Below are positions 34,901 through 46,500 of a DNA stretch of 64,000 nt, piece after piece. The stretch's first letter is position 1; the number at the start of each line of letters is the position of its first letter. The notes beneath the pieces are model-generated. The model was not told where the DNA came from and made no database searches. It saw only the letters and a program-made list of their open reading frames with translations. The translations under genes were made by a program, and so were the position numbers. The stretch comes from Synchiropus splendidus (taxonomy: Eukaryota; Chordata; Actinopteri; Syngnathiformes; Callionymidae). The stretch is from positions 22,444,001-22,508,000 of the forward strand of contig NC_071338.1 of the NCBI RefSeq assembly GCF_027744825.2, read 5' to 3'.

Positions 34901-35480
34901 TCGCTTCTCAAACGGCCGCCTGGAATTGTAGTCGAGAACCGAGGTACCACGGTATTTAGAGGAAAAAAAGAAACAAGTGGACTCAAGTGGCTCATAAACT
35001 TATATACTTATATCAACATACAGTTGTATCAAATTCTATTCAAACAACTACATTTGTCTTATTAAAAAAAGGATATTTGAATCAAACATTGCAAAGATGC
35101 TGCACTTTTAGGTTTGGATAGGAATTCTAATGAAGCATGCTAAGCGTATCACATGCATGGCTGCTGGCAGAGCCTTTCAAAAGCATGGAAAATTGAGGGA
35201 ATGTAATTGCCATTACTGCAAAAATAATGTACCAGTAATAAACAATTTTTAACAAACCACAAGTTCCTGGTTGTCAAGGCTTGACTATCTCTCAGTCAGG
35301 ATGTGCTTTAAATGAGAAAAATCAACGTTATAATCGACGTTATTTTCTACCCTTACACTTTTGACTGTGTGGCAGAATGTGCAGCATCTCTTCAGAACGG
35401 ATGTCACTACTCACAAGGCATGATGTCTGTGTCTGCCAGCTGCTCACGTGTCCTCCTCTGCTGAAGTCTTAGCTGCAGGA
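22337..35480 (-). CDS. myocd: myocardin, SRF coactivator (N-terminus incomplete)
   Basis: Myocardin is a nuclear coactivator that binds SRF on CArG boxes and drives smooth-muscle and cardiac genes. Minus-strand exons in transcript order: 35480-35415, 27296-27115, 26268-26167, 26088-25796, 25727-25574, 25236-24718, 24220-23750, 23071-23014 and 22935-22337. All join in frame, about 813 residues after the missing first exon (human is about 940). Seen in order: RPEL-1 (VLQLRLQQRRTREQLAD), an acidic block (SYAFEEDSSSESLSPE), the basic region (KNRHKKPKD...KVKKLKYHQYIPP), a Gln-rich block (QQQQLFLQLQILSQQ), the SAP domain (VAELRQHLRIRGLPVSGTK), a leucine zipper (EKDKMLVEKQKVIEELTWKL), FLSPQCSPK, QQMDELLDVLIETG, and the end in MEWPDLMP and IFNPEFLDD...DLHLEHW. 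The linker before QQMDELLD is much shorter than in mammals. RPEL-2 and RPEL-3 exons were not found. The gene is tail to tail with map2k4. Confidence 0.94.
23014..23071 (-). CDS. myocd: myocd small conserved exon
   Basis: A 58-base exon QQIRSQQMDELLDVLIETG. The CAGCAG at the acceptor could give a one-codon NAGNAG alternative. Donor GTAAGA. Confidence 0.94.
23750..24220 (-). CDS. myocd: myocd zipper end and Ser/Pro-rich exon
   Basis: 157 codons. VEELKMQLHNRKRS completes the zipper. VKKEPLPLS and TSFLSPQCSPKQSS follow, the latter matching human STFLSPQCSPQ. It ends in GCGMQ before GTACGG. Confidence 0.94.
24509..24655. mobile_element. palindromic MITE remnant in a myocd intron
   Basis: CTGATGGATAGATGAGG at the left, CCTTATCTACCCATCACTACC at the right, and CATGAAACAGTGTCC inside. 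The centre is shortened and its CTCF-like cores are degraded (AGAGCGGCATCAAGTGACC). Confidence 0.65.
24718..25236 (-). CDS. myocd: myocd SAP and leucine-zipper exon
   Basis: 173 codons. VAELRQHLRIRGLPVSGTK and LIERLRPH form the SAP (DNA/chromatin-binding) helix-loop-helix. DITTVTFPVTP and SSTPPISPASS are family signatures. EKDKMLVEKQKVIEELTWKL starts the dimerisation zipper. Confidence 0.96.
25391..25545 (+). mobile_element. palindromic MITE, left half, in a myocd intron
   Basis: GCAGTGATGGGTAGATAAGG start, CAGGATTGATGAAACAGCG, then GGCCACTAGATGGCGCTG (25463-25480) and GATGTGAGGTTTCATTGA. The right half is missing. Confidence 0.7.
25574..25727 (-). CDS. myocd: myocd exon before the SAP domain
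   Basis: ALGDPCSSHGSSVPH through PVKNSYIQSN and ending LPANLDDLK, matching human LPPNLDDLK. Donor GTAGGC. Confidence 0.92.
25796..26088 (-). CDS. myocd: myocd basic and Gln-rich exon
   Basis: Begins SKASDKNRHKKPKD, then KVKKLKYHQYIPPHQKAEKS, PPPMDSAYAQL and a Gln run. In myocardin the basic and Gln-rich regions bind the SRF MADS box. Confidence 0.94.
26167..26268 (-). CDS. myocd: myocd linker exon
   Basis: A 34-codon, phase-0 exon, AGATGDPPDQSQDESLCSTH through VPAIVK, between CCCACAG and GTTGGC. Weak sequence conservation; placed by frame and order, matching the human linker that ends in AVHAAVK. Confidence 0.78.
26871..26927. repeat. (AAAAT)n microsatellite
   Basis: About eleven tandem AAAAT units in a myocd intron, followed by C-rich and A-rich homopolymers up to about 27000. 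Confidence 0.95.
27115..27296 (-). CDS. myocd: myocd acidic/Ser-rich exon
   Basis: NRGKFPKQEDSYAFEEDSSS through SSSPAVTSPQK, matching the human AFAFEEDSSSDGLSP block. It starts with two bases of a split codon, so it can take the single base left by the RPEL exon. Acceptor TTTGTCAG, donor GTAAAA. Confidence 0.88.
28692..28872. mobile_element. palindromic MITE with both CTCF-like cores
   Basis: Left core GGCAACTAGATGGCGCTC (28725-28742, plus) and right core GTGCCATCTGGTGGCC (28809-28824, minus) flank a GATGTGAGGTTTCATTGAAT centre. It ends CATGAAACCTTGTCTACCC. The outer left end is missing. Confidence 0.75.
30101..30470. mobile_element. MITE with GGCC...TTTATGCTC inverted ends
   Basis: The left end TAAAGGCCGATTTATGCTC is mirrored by GAGCATAAATGGGCCTATA at the right end, 370 bases in all. 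This resembles fish PIF/Harbinger-type MITEs. It has no transposase. Near its right end, CTCCCTCTGGTGGAT (30366-30380) reads on the minus strand as a CTCF-like CCACCAGAGGGAG. Confidence 0.7.
34221..34952 (-). mobile_element. pogo/Tigger-like DNA transposon, copy 2 (inverted)
   Basis: About 730 bases matching the element at 13175-13894 end to end but in reverse orientation: CAGAGGTGCCGCGG start, CCGAGGTACCACGG end, and shared internal blocks such as ATGAAGAAAAAACAGTCAG on the minus strand. The terminal repeats have drifted and the target TA is lost on the left. Confidence 0.85.
35415..35480 (-). CDS. myocd: myocd RPEL-1 exon
   Basis: Acceptor TTCTCTTCAG and donor GTGAGT flank 66 bases that read VLQLRLQQRRTREQLADTDI then MP plus one base. 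Human myocardin has VLQLRLQQRRTQEQLANQGI here. The RPEL motif binds G-actin in the related MRTFs and is weak in myocardin. The exon ends in phase 1. Confidence 0.85.
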
Positions 35481-36370
35481 CTGAAGAGAAGAAGGACAGG
35501 AGGAAGTGGGCGAGCGGACAGTCCATGCCGAGAAAAGGAGCAGAAAAAGATATGGATGAAGGAGACAGAAAAAAAAAGTAGGAAGACGCTCAGAACACAC
35601 TTGAGTTAAGCAGTGTGGCGACAGAATATTTTATTCCAAAGTATTGCGTGTTATTAGGCTCCAACACATTAATTGATGCGGCCGACTGGAAATAAAAAAG
35701 CTGCTTGCTTCAGAATACTTCTGCGAGCAGGATGTTGGGTTTGATAAACACGGCTCCTGGCTTCTAAACAGATCTGCTCGGCAGTGTGTGGTCCCCCGTA
35801 TGAGAGCGTCTCTTTCTGTGTGCTCGGAATGAGCCAAGGTGGGAGTGCGAGGTCATAAACATGGAGCCTCCCCCTCGTCTGTTGGTCCCAGATATGTCTG
35901 TGGTGTTGTGCGCGTGTTTTTCCTCTCCTTTGTTATCAGAATGTCTCGTTCCAAGATCCCACATCTGAGCATGAAATGTTCCCTCTGACCATTTTCCTTC
36001 TGCTCACCCCAATTAGCTGCTTCAGGTGGTTCTTGCAGCCCTCGGCCCCCGTGGCTCGTATTCTAATGGTTTCACAAGCACCTCTATTATGCAACGACGC
36101 GCGCTCGGTTTCCGCTGACATCTGCTTTGGTTTACAGTGAAAGGGTCGTGACCCGCAGCTCGCAACATCACAGAGCGTGCAGGAGGTGGTTGTAAGCTGG
36201 AACTCAAGTGACCGCCGTAATCCATTTGTCTTCCTGCTTACAGCGGGTATTGGCATGGTTCTGCTTCTACTGACACACTGGGCCGAGCTATTGACAAAAG
36301 GCTTGCAGAGGTGGACACTTGTTTTGTCATTAGCAAACACTCGCTGGCCCAGACTGGGACTAGGAACTAA

Positions 36371-36500
36371 CCAGTAGTGTAGTCAAGACCAAAGAGCCAA
36401 GGCTGGGACGAGAGCATACAGAGACCAAGACCAAAACTTTGAGAGCTCTAGACTTAGTTGAGACCGAGACCAGTGAGGGAGACATGACCGTGACCTCCTG
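36371..36500 (+). repeat. degenerate GAGACC(G/A)-rich dispersed repeat
   Basis: Repeated short units (CAAGACCAAAGAG, GAGACCAAGACCAAAACTTT, GAGACCGAGACCAG). Related antisense material (TCTTGGTCTGG) occurs near 36.63 kb. This resembles a dispersed fish repeat built from GAGACC units. Confidence 0.4.
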
Positions 36501-39500
36501 TAATAGATGGCTCCAACGATGCCTTTAGTTCTTGATTTAGGCTGAAATATTTGGTTTGCAGCAAGAAATAAATGTCCATAAGACTAATAGACTCATGCAT
36601 CTGTATTTTGTGCTCAGTTTGGTCTCACTCTCTGTCTTGGTCTGGCCCCCCTTAAATGGTGCTGCATGCTCTGGTCTCCGCTCGGTCTAACTACAACCAG
36701 GTAAAGCTGCAGGGTCAAACTCACAGGCCAGTGCAGACCGATTCTAGCATATAGCATCTCTGTCCTTATCTTCAGAATACATTCATTCTTCTCCTTCATA
36801 ACCGCATAGCACAATAAAAACACAGATCTGTCTCCGACAGTTTCCAAATTAATGGCATTTAAGTTCTTCTCCCGGTCAGAAAATGTCCAATATCAAGCAC
36901 TCCAATCTTTATAGGTCACAATAGAGACATGCATTGATGACAAGTTTAGAATTTAACTTTGCAATTTATGTGATGCTAAGCTGTTGCGTGAAATGATTTG
37001 GTGAAAGTTTGACCAGTCCATCATTCATGAAATACTGCAGTGGACTAGACTTTTTTTTTTTTTTTTTTAATAGAAACTCAGAACAACCTACAACCTACAG
37101 GATGAAGTCGCTTTTCTAATTTACTATAAACATGCAGCACACTGGCGCTTGATAAAGCCGTTTACTAGTTTCGCTCAAAAATCTTTTCACTCTGGCTCAG
37201 TGCAGCTTCAGCAGGGTTTGAACCTACATCATGGATAAGTACTGTAAGTGATGTATCCCTGCGTATTTACAAATTCCCTTAATAATACGTGATTTATTCC
37301 CCACATACATGCCGGGTTGAGACTGGAATGTGTTCTGTGATGCGCACTCAAACGGAGTTTTTCTTTTAAATAAAGCTGGAGCTGCAACGGTCGTATGCCT
37401 CCAGTGTTGTACAGCATATTACGTTTGTGATTTGTGGTATTCTTCATGGTATCATTTTGTGTCTTGCTAATATCACATCACTCATGAAGTTGCTAATATG
37501 TAAATAAAGTTCAGGTTTATTGAGAAAAGTGGCTTTGAGTAGCTTTTTTTTGTATATTCTGGAACAAGCTTAGCGAGAAAACATCGGTATTGGTATATGT
37601 TTTTCAGTTGTACTGGCTACTTACCTGAAAAAGTGTTGTCTAGCAGGTCAGTAAAAAAGAAAGGCACGTGAAAAGTGCTTAGAAAGGCAAATAACAATTC
37701 AAATCACATGAAAAACACATGAACAGAATGGACATTATTGCTCAAAACTAGATCAAGTACCACCATCATGCTTTTCTGGATGCATTCACTCAATAAAACA
37801 ACAATTTCATTTAAAAAAATTGCATCCATGCAGCTATCAACACCTTAAAAAGTCCACTTACACATGTATCCATCCACTCAAATCTCTCATCTTGATTTGT
37901 TTCACGGATAAAAAGGCAGAAATGATGAGTAACATGTGAGACTGAAAGCTTTCAGTCGCGACAGCTGTCAATTCAGGCTACATTCGTTTGGCTTGCTTGT
38001 TGTTTAGCATCTTGCTTCCGAGCCGATTAAAGGAGTGTATTCCAGCCGACAGTTGGACGGATGGTTTTGCCAAAAGGAAGAGAAAAACTAAATATGTCAA
38101 GTGTCCACAATTTAAATGATTCACGGGAGAATTTAATGGCGTGGAATTACACTACGTTCACCACAGGCACGCTCATGATCTAAAAGCGGGTGTGTAGGAG
38201 AGGGTGTTTGTGTGTTTTCTGTCAATGGACTGTCTGGTGTGAACCACACGTACTGGCCAACATGAGCATGAAAATGTCTTTTCAAATGGCTGACATTTGA
38301 AATTCTTTTCCATCTTTGGAAACACTGTCTCCCAGTTTGATTCAGATGCGCTCGATGCTGACAAAGTAATCGCGAGGAAATCCAGAAACGCTGGCGTGTT
38401 GAAGTTAATCGAAAACAGGACGAAAACCGACCTGTCGACAAGTGATGCCAGTCCATCCCAAAGATTCAGCTGTAGTGTTGTGAAAAATACAGGATTTGAT
38501 TTTAGTTTACTTATTATCGCAAAAAAACAACAACATTGAAATGTTTTAATATGAAAAGCAACATTTTTGTCAAAACAAAGTGATGGTTATTTGAACTGAA
38601 AGCACAAAATCATTGAGGCTGTAACTCTGTCTTAGAGGGTGGAAAAATTGTCAAAAGAAATGACAAGCATTTGAAAAAACAAAAAGAAAAAACATTGTCT
38701 ATTGTTTGTTGAATTTGTCCTATTTTAAGAATTACTTAGAAAACCAAAAACCTTCCAGCAACTGACTGCAATATACACTTCATTTTCACCAACACGCTGT
38801 TGAAATATGCAACGGAGGCATTTAGCGGGACAAAATGATGGGCTTTATCAATATGAATTCATATTGCGAAGTTGCCATATTGACCATTGTAAGTCAAAAT
38901 GGAGTAGTAAAAGAGGGTGTCCTGTATTTCCTTGAGTCGATTTATGCCTCTCTGATGCATTACCGACACTGCTATATGAGACAAATGCTCCGAAACGACA
39001 GCACAAATTGAACTTTTCTTTCCGAGCGTGTGTGATGTGTCTCTTATCCAAGCCGCGCTCGCCTTCACTCCCAATTCACTTTGAAAATTGAGCTCATTTG
39101 TTTTCACCTACAGCTTTTTTCCGGACGACAAAGCATACACAAATGCACAATGTATTTATACAGTTTGAGATTTACAGCATAAATAGAGTTCCGCTGAGCC
39201 TGAAGTGAGTGCCATTACACGTGTTGCTGAAAGGACAAGGTGATTTACGCCGCCTCACGCGCAACTCCAAAGCGCCGCAGCAGATAAAGAAGGAGCTTTG
39301 CCACCCAGCGTTTCCTCTGACACACAATGGAATGTTGTCAGTGGCTGTGTAATGAACACCTTCCAGACAAAACGCAAAATAAAGAAAAAAGTTTTTTGTA
39401 ATTTTTCTTGTATTTTCATCCACGACTGGACAATTTTAAGTCGTACCCTGGAGGCATGGGGATCGGTGCTTAAACTCTCCCTCTGTGTTCATAGAAACAC

Positions 39501-42500
39501 AACCCGAAGTGAAAGTGAACCGCCGACACAAGTGACGAAGTCATGGACACCATGTCGGAAACGTGTGTCTGACACTTGTAGCATCCCTCGACGCATCACT
39601 CTTACGTAATTGCAGCCAGTCCATTGAGCCGTTCATCAAATCCGCATGAGAACCAGTCACACACACTCACACACTCAGTCTTTGGGGAGCACTTAGCGCC
39701 GATGGTAATCTCCCACTGCAACTCCGTCCGCGCAGTGGCAGTTCCCATGGCTTTGGCTGTGTTGTGGCACGTTTCAGCGGAGGCTAATTGTCTGGAGCCT
39801 CTCAGCTTCAGAACAAGTGTAAATCCTTGACTCCTCCTATCTTATCTTGTCACATAGAGACTCTGCTTTTACATCCCGCGCTCACTCAGGAGTCTAACAG
39901 GATGACTCAGGCATCGGCGCGACACTAACCAGCGCAGGCACGTGGGTACGAGAGGACATCCCACTGTGCTCCCAGGAGTCAGACGGGTCATTTCCCACCC
40001 TGCCAACTTCATCTAAACAACCCAAAGGAAAAGCATCATTTAGTCGGCCATTCCCAGAACACGATTACATCTCTGATAAACCTTGTCATGCGTTTTGTGA
40101 CTCATCTTTTTTTCATATACGTCCAAAAGCCCTCCTCTGAACCAGTGGTTTCCAGTTACCTTCTCCTCAGGGAGGTGGCAGTGTTGGTCAGACTACAGTG
40201 GCCGCGGCAGCGCAGCACAAACCCACGTGTAAATGTGTGGAAGTCAGCTGTGAGAAAAGGGAGCGCGGTGGATTTCAAAGCGGCAACAGCTGCTGTGTGT
40301 TAACTGGAGTCAGCGCTCCAGTCCTCCCTCTTTGATATATGCATGCTACCTTGCTGCTGAACCATCGCGAGATACCCTTTGACCCCACTTCATTCTAATC
40401 TCTCTTAACAGCATGTGAAGAACGAGACAAGTCTCTGGCTCCCTCGGCAGCAGGTAGGCATGAAGCAAGTGCATCACTGTCCTCGCCGAGATAAATGGCT
40501 ACACACACACACACCTGTCTCACTGCTGCTGCACACAAGAAGTAGCGGCAGACTCACCAGATCTGAACTTGCTTCGTATCAGGATGGAGTGCTCGGAGCC
40601 CAGAAGAGTCATGATGCTTTACAGTACAGTTCCAGTGTTAAAAAAAAGAGCTCTTAAAAGTGGGACCCCACAGGAAGCGCGACTCTTGAGTTGTCTAACT
40701 CATAAGTTTGAGGCACACACAGGCGTCATCCCTCTCTCCTCTCTCTTCCTCTCACAGGAGCTGATGTGGAAGTGTGTGTTGGCTTCTGTGGTTTGATCCC
40801 ATCTAGCCTGGAACTCTGGAGAGGGCCCGGGTCTGTACACAGAGATATGCCCCTCTCTGGGAGGAGCCAGCCCGTGCACACGAGGCACCGCCTGCTCCAG
40901 AGGCAGGCTGCATGAAAATTTGACAGATGACTTCTTCCTCTCTTGTCACCAGTGTAACCATATCCTCCTATCAGCCCGGCTCACTGCCATTACAGTGCTG
41001 ATATGCAGTGGGAGGCAGAGTTTCCTGTGATGTTGTGTGTGCGCAACAATTCCAAGGAATTTTAAAGTTTCAATGGAGAACGCTTTATAAACATTGTGAC
41101 ATGTGCAAGTACCCTGCTGTGTTGCTTGCATAACTAGTCACAGTCACCAGTAGTCTCCAGCAAAGCAAGGTTTATTTTACATCTAAACAAGATGCAAAAC
41201 TGAGGTGATTTGACTCCTCTGTTCGCTCAGTAGGTGATGCTAGAGTTAAAAAATTAATTGACTATTATTACTGACAGGCTCCCTAAAAGCACTCAGTGAG
41301 CGCAGGCCTCCACCATAACCAAACCTGGACTGAATCAACTGTCTGACTGACACTTCAGGGGGAAATACAGACACAATAAACATGACTCCAGTCTGTTCAG
41401 TATACCACAACATCGCATATCGGAATGAAGAGGCATCCATTAGCTTTGCCACTTACCATCAAAATGACAAAAATACAATAGAACCTGAAACTTGAAACTT
41501 TTCCATTTGCTCCTCGGCGAAGTCGTCCTTGGATGGCATTTGAGAGGTAAGTTAAAATCAAACAAACAAACAAGGGCATCGTTGAGTATCAGGTATGACT
41601 GAACGCTACTAAGCCAAAACAGGAAGTGATGTGTATTAAGTATTCTTAAAAAAAAAAAAAAAAATGTTCACTTGGTGCTGCCACTCTGAAAGTTGCCAAA
41701 TAGATGGCGCGTTTATACTTAGATTAGTGAGCAGCATAATTTCCAAAATCTTGTGAAAGTACCATTGATTCTGGTAAAGATGGCATGACTGACTAGCAGG
41801 TCATAAATTGCCTTTCTGTCTAGTTCATTCACCCCTGACTAGAGCGTTTCAAGTGCGTAAAGCTGCACCCCAAAGACACACGCAGAGGTCAGAGAGGGAA
41901 ACGTGATATCTCTTCATTAAACTCTACATCTGCGCTCACTAAAACACCAGAAATCGCACCAGAGTCACCCAGTGATCGAGACGTCTGCCCAGTAGTCCAA
42001 TAAACAATTTGTGTTGAGGAATGCTGTTTGTGTGCAGATGGAGCGTCGTCGTGACTTCACGCTCACTGTGTACCATTATTCTCAAAAGTGTCTCGTGTTT
42101 GAACGGCCCTCCCTCAGACACACATGTGCGACTTTACGCAGTTCAGATGAGACTTGTCACGTCTTGTCATTGGACCCAATTAAAGAGGAGGATTAAGCCA
42201 GGGCTGGGTGACCCCTTAAGGAATCCCTCAGAGACGTTGTGTGTACACTGTCAGACCCTGTGACGGCCCTCCCCTTTAAGCACTTTCTGCTAATTAATAC
42301 CGCTGGTCATTTCAGAGCCAGAGAGAGAGATTTGAACATGGGCTTGTGTGTATTCTGAGCGGACAGCCATGAATTTGCAGATGCCGAAGCTTACATGTAA
42401 ATATTTGATTTGAAACAGCATCCGTCATGTCTGTTTTTGGTTTGTGCATCCTGCACTGCAGTGTGGTGACTCCTCAGCTGCTCCACCAACTGGTGTTTAT

Positions 42501-43428
42501 GGTGTCGGGAGATTATGACGGAGACACACATGCAGGGAGCTTTGTCTACGGAGTGGAACAGCCAACATGCTGAGGGACCAGCTCGAAGGCTCAGAAGTCA
42601 CTGAGGAAAATATGAAAAGTGCTTTTTTAATTTGTGTGGAGAAAGCTATTTAAAATGTAACAAGATTTAGACTCGGTTTACGTGGCTCGATGTCCTGAGG
42701 TGCATTTCAGAGTTGAGGGTAAAAAAAGGGGACAATGCGGCTTCTGATTAATTTCTAACATTATATACTTTCAAATCTGGTTATGAATAGACTTTCGTTT
42801 TTCAAAGTATGTTCCTGCAGGGTTTGTGCTTCAGCCCCATTACCTCATTTCACGACAGGTCTGGTATGGTGTAGTAATAGTCTTGTATGTGTCCAATAAA
42901 CTGGTAATAAATCGTCCTTTTTGACCGACTAATTTCATTTTCATTCATGTATTATTATTATAATTATAAACAACAACATTAACAACAACAATAATAATAA
43001 TTCGCTTTTAGTGTATTTTATTTTAGTAATGTTTTAGATGTTTTTTGTCAGGATATTTTGGCCCCACAATTCTGACGCCGTGACATAAAATCTTTTTGAG
43101 AAAACCAAACACTTGCTGGAAAATATTATATCAAAATCATAGTAAAAGGTTTAAAGCAAAAATAAACTAAAATAACATTGAAGCAATTAATTTCAATTCT
43201 AATATTGATACTAATCAAACAAAACAAAAAATTCCTAAACCACTTTGCTGAGCTCCTTAAACAATCTAAATATAATCCATGCAAAGTTCCTGAAAATGCT
43301 GTAAAATTGCCATCAATCTGGTAGGGGAAGGGTGTGTTTTGTTCACTGTCCAGACTGAGGATCACCTCTATGTGCAGTGTGTGTCAGGTTAGGATCATTG
43401 TTGTGAGTGAGGAATTCACAGTGCACAG

Positions 43429-43559
43429 GTTTGTTTTGAAGAGAGTCTGTTTAACTTCCTGGTCACAACAGCCAACAAGGAAGAAGAGAGCGAAGGTGTT
43501 GATGTAGATCCTGAAAAGGTTCTGAAGCCGCCAGAACCTTCGCAAAAACATAACCTGTC
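43429..43559 (+). other. weak candidate coding exon
   Basis: From an acceptor-like GTGCACAG to a GTACGT donor, one frame reads FEESLFNFLVTTANKEEE and continues VDVDPEKVLKPPEPSQKHNL with no stop. The mix of charged and hydrophobic residues looks protein-like, but the upstream pyrimidine tract is poor, the opposite strand is open too, and I do not recognise the sequence. It may be a pseudogene fragment. Confidence 0.2.
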
Positions 43560-46500
43560 GTACGTGTTCTGTTTGATGGAAAAATGCGGAAGGTTGAATC
43601 TCAATTTTCGAATTTGGATTTTTTATTTTTTGCTCACTTATTTAATCATTCAGAATATTCATTTGTGAAGATTGTTTATAAAGTTTTGTTCAAATCAAAC
43701 CTATTTTTCTGCTCTCATAATGTGAGCAGCGTAGAAATAATTCATCAACTCAGTTATGGTCAAAAAATATAGGTCAGAAAGAACGATTTTCCCCCCCATA
43801 TTCTAAAATGTTTATATTTAAAAAGCAACAATATCTTTTATTTTCAGTGAATAAAACAAATTCAATTTAGGCGTAACGTTGAAGTTTAGACTCGAAACTT
43901 GACAGCTGGTTTCATATACAGTGAACTCCGAACCGTGTTTTCATGAAGCATCAAATCATTTCGGCAAATTGAAGCAGAAATGAGGAAGTCTTTGAGGTAA
44001 CACGAGGCTGCGTGGTGGATTGGATTCATAACCACAGAAACTTGAGAGTCTTATCAGAATCGGGCTTATCAAACAACAAAGCAGTTTCTCATGACAAAGA
44101 GAGGATGGAGACAGATAAGGATGACCAGTGTGTTTTGTACAAAGTATTCCTTAAAATAATAAACTGAAGTCTGAAAAGTAATGTTGAGAGATGGAGCTGT
44201 ATCCGAGCTGTCCGTCTGAATGACGAGCAACTCATCCAACTGCAGAGTTTCAGAAAGCGCTCTTATCTCCCTCTAGACCGCGTCTCCTGTCCCGTCCGTG
44301 GGTCTGGACTAGAGGGGTCACCATCACTCGGCCCGTCTGACCGGACCCGATCTGTCGCCGTTTCTGAATGGAATCCCAAAACACAGCGCAAACATTGGCG
44401 ATTGCTGGTCTCCAGCATCATGCAAAAACCATAAACCATGGGGGGAGACACTGTTTAATGTTCTCTTATGCTTGTTTAGGTTTTAGCAATTGCCTTGGTC
44501 TTGGCAGCAGTCTGCACGAGCTGGCCGGTGGCCACGAGAGGAGGAGGTGTGTGTCTGCGAGGCTTCAGCGCGGAGACGAGCCCGCATCACCACAGCTTAA
44601 GACCTAACTCCTGCCTATTACCCAGGGCTACGCGCAGGCTTTCGGAGGCATTCCTCGAACTTCTCTATCAGAAATTTAATAACCCAAAGTCCATTCTGTT
44701 GTTGTTAATGTATGTGTCCGTGACTAACAGGCCCAGATGAAACACACACAGGGGAACTGATGCCAGCCAGACAGAAAAGAACCAATCAAGCGCAAACTTT
44801 GAAAAACGTCTCTTGATCAATATCTACTGACAAACAAGAGCCGTGCCAAAAGTTTGTTATGGTGGATAACGTGAAACACAACCTCTGAACTCATCCTCAG
44901 AGGTCTTGCTTGATATGAACTTGCCATCTTGTTCATATTTATGCCGCACATATGAGTATGCTGTACACACTCACTTTATTTAAAAAGGCATTCAGACAGC
45001 GCAGACCTCCGCAAATACCTCCATTCATTTACATGTCGTGATTTTCTTTCCCTGTATTATTGCCTTGCATGTATTTTATCTATGTAATTTGATACCTTTT
45101 CAGCATTTGAAATATCACTCATCGCACTGAGGTCAAAGGGACAGTAGCTGGCAGTAGTGTGTGGTCATGTAGAAGTAGAGAGAGAAGCTCGTGGATCCAG
45201 ATGGTAAATCACACACCACCAAAATCATCTCTTCTGTGTTCCATTATTGTCCATTCCTGGAAATTTCGTTGAATTACATTCAGAACTTTTCAAGCTATTT
45301 CGGTGACAGACATAAACCTTAAAAGAAACGTGTAGCGTCACCTGCCAAATGAGTACAGGGAATGCCATACGTCTGGTGTAGAAGGAAGTGATGAGCTATG
45401 AGTTATTCTACTTTACATTGTATGCCAAAATACATCTTCCTCACAAATGGCACTCCGTTTGTCAATCATTTTGATGTGTGAGGAAGTGGAATGACACTTC
45501 CTGGTATGTTGCCATTTCCTCTTCTTAACATCGACAGTCAGCAATACGCACCGAACCTGTCACGTTTCATATTTGAAAATAAGGACGAAATCTTCCTGCC
45601 CTGAACAGGAGACGTGGCAGTATTTTCACCTGTTTCAGTTCTAGCACACGCAGCCATATAAGTGCACATACGTTAACAAACCAGCAGCTTTGTAAACCAC
45701 TGTCTACTCTATGCATAAAAGACATACAGAAAGAAGAAGTGAATATCAAATATGTATCACAGTTGGACGTGCTAGTAACTCAGGAAGGGTGTTTTGATGA
45801 TAATAATGTATCATGTGATGTCATCAGCGATACATGAAGTGATGATCCTACTGAGACTGATCACCGGGTCATGCACCTCCCTTTGGCTTAAACAGAGAAA
45901 TATGATATGTTTCAGACCAGAGTTTAAGTGTCTGATCTTCAATGTCAGGCGAGCACTCTTCCCAGACCAAAGTGCAATACAGTACCTGCTATGTAATAAA
46001 CTGCTAGTATTACCATCGGTAATGTAAAAGTTCATAAAGACATATTCATCTTCAACTTTGACCAAAGATAAGAGAATAAAAGGTCTATATAGATGTGAAT
46101 GAGCTTGAATAAAATACATATTACATGAAAAGTACGCCTTGAGAAAAAGTATAAAATACAAATATTTACTGCTATATAACAAGAAAAATACTTTAACAAC
46201 TAAACTTGTATTGACAGAATGTTCAAAACGTTCAATTATTAATAATCATAATCACTTTATTTTAGGCTTTCAAGTCAACTATTTAACAGTGCAATAACAT
46301 TTTTTAAAAGTATACATTAGATTAGCGTGACAAAAAGTTCTGCTATAGAAAATGACAACCTCAGCAAAAGGATTAAATAAGATCACAACAGAAAATTATG
46401 AATTGGCAAAAAAATCAAAAATGGAATTCTTCATTTGTGTACATTTTTTGAGTCACTCTAAAAATTTGGGAACATTCATTACACTAAATAAACTTGTCTT

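Larger units (their letters stand above)
27297..35414 (-). other. long myocd intron
   Basis: An 8.1 kb interval between the RPEL-1 exon and the next recognised exon. It was searched by eye on the minus strand for the RPEL-2/RPEL-3 sequence blocks known from mammals and none was found. It holds MITE pieces at 28.69-28.87 and 32.43-32.49 kb, a TIR element at 30.10-30.47 kb and a pogo-like element at 34.22-34.95 kb. Confidence 0.5.

Noticed and set aside
35936..36340. 134-residue minus-strand frame
   Set aside because: No domain, no convincing start context, and overlapping frames on both strands; likely chance.
37205..37240. tRNA B-box-like GGTTTGAACC
   Set aside because: No A-box, no cloverleaf and no anticodon arm at the right spacing.
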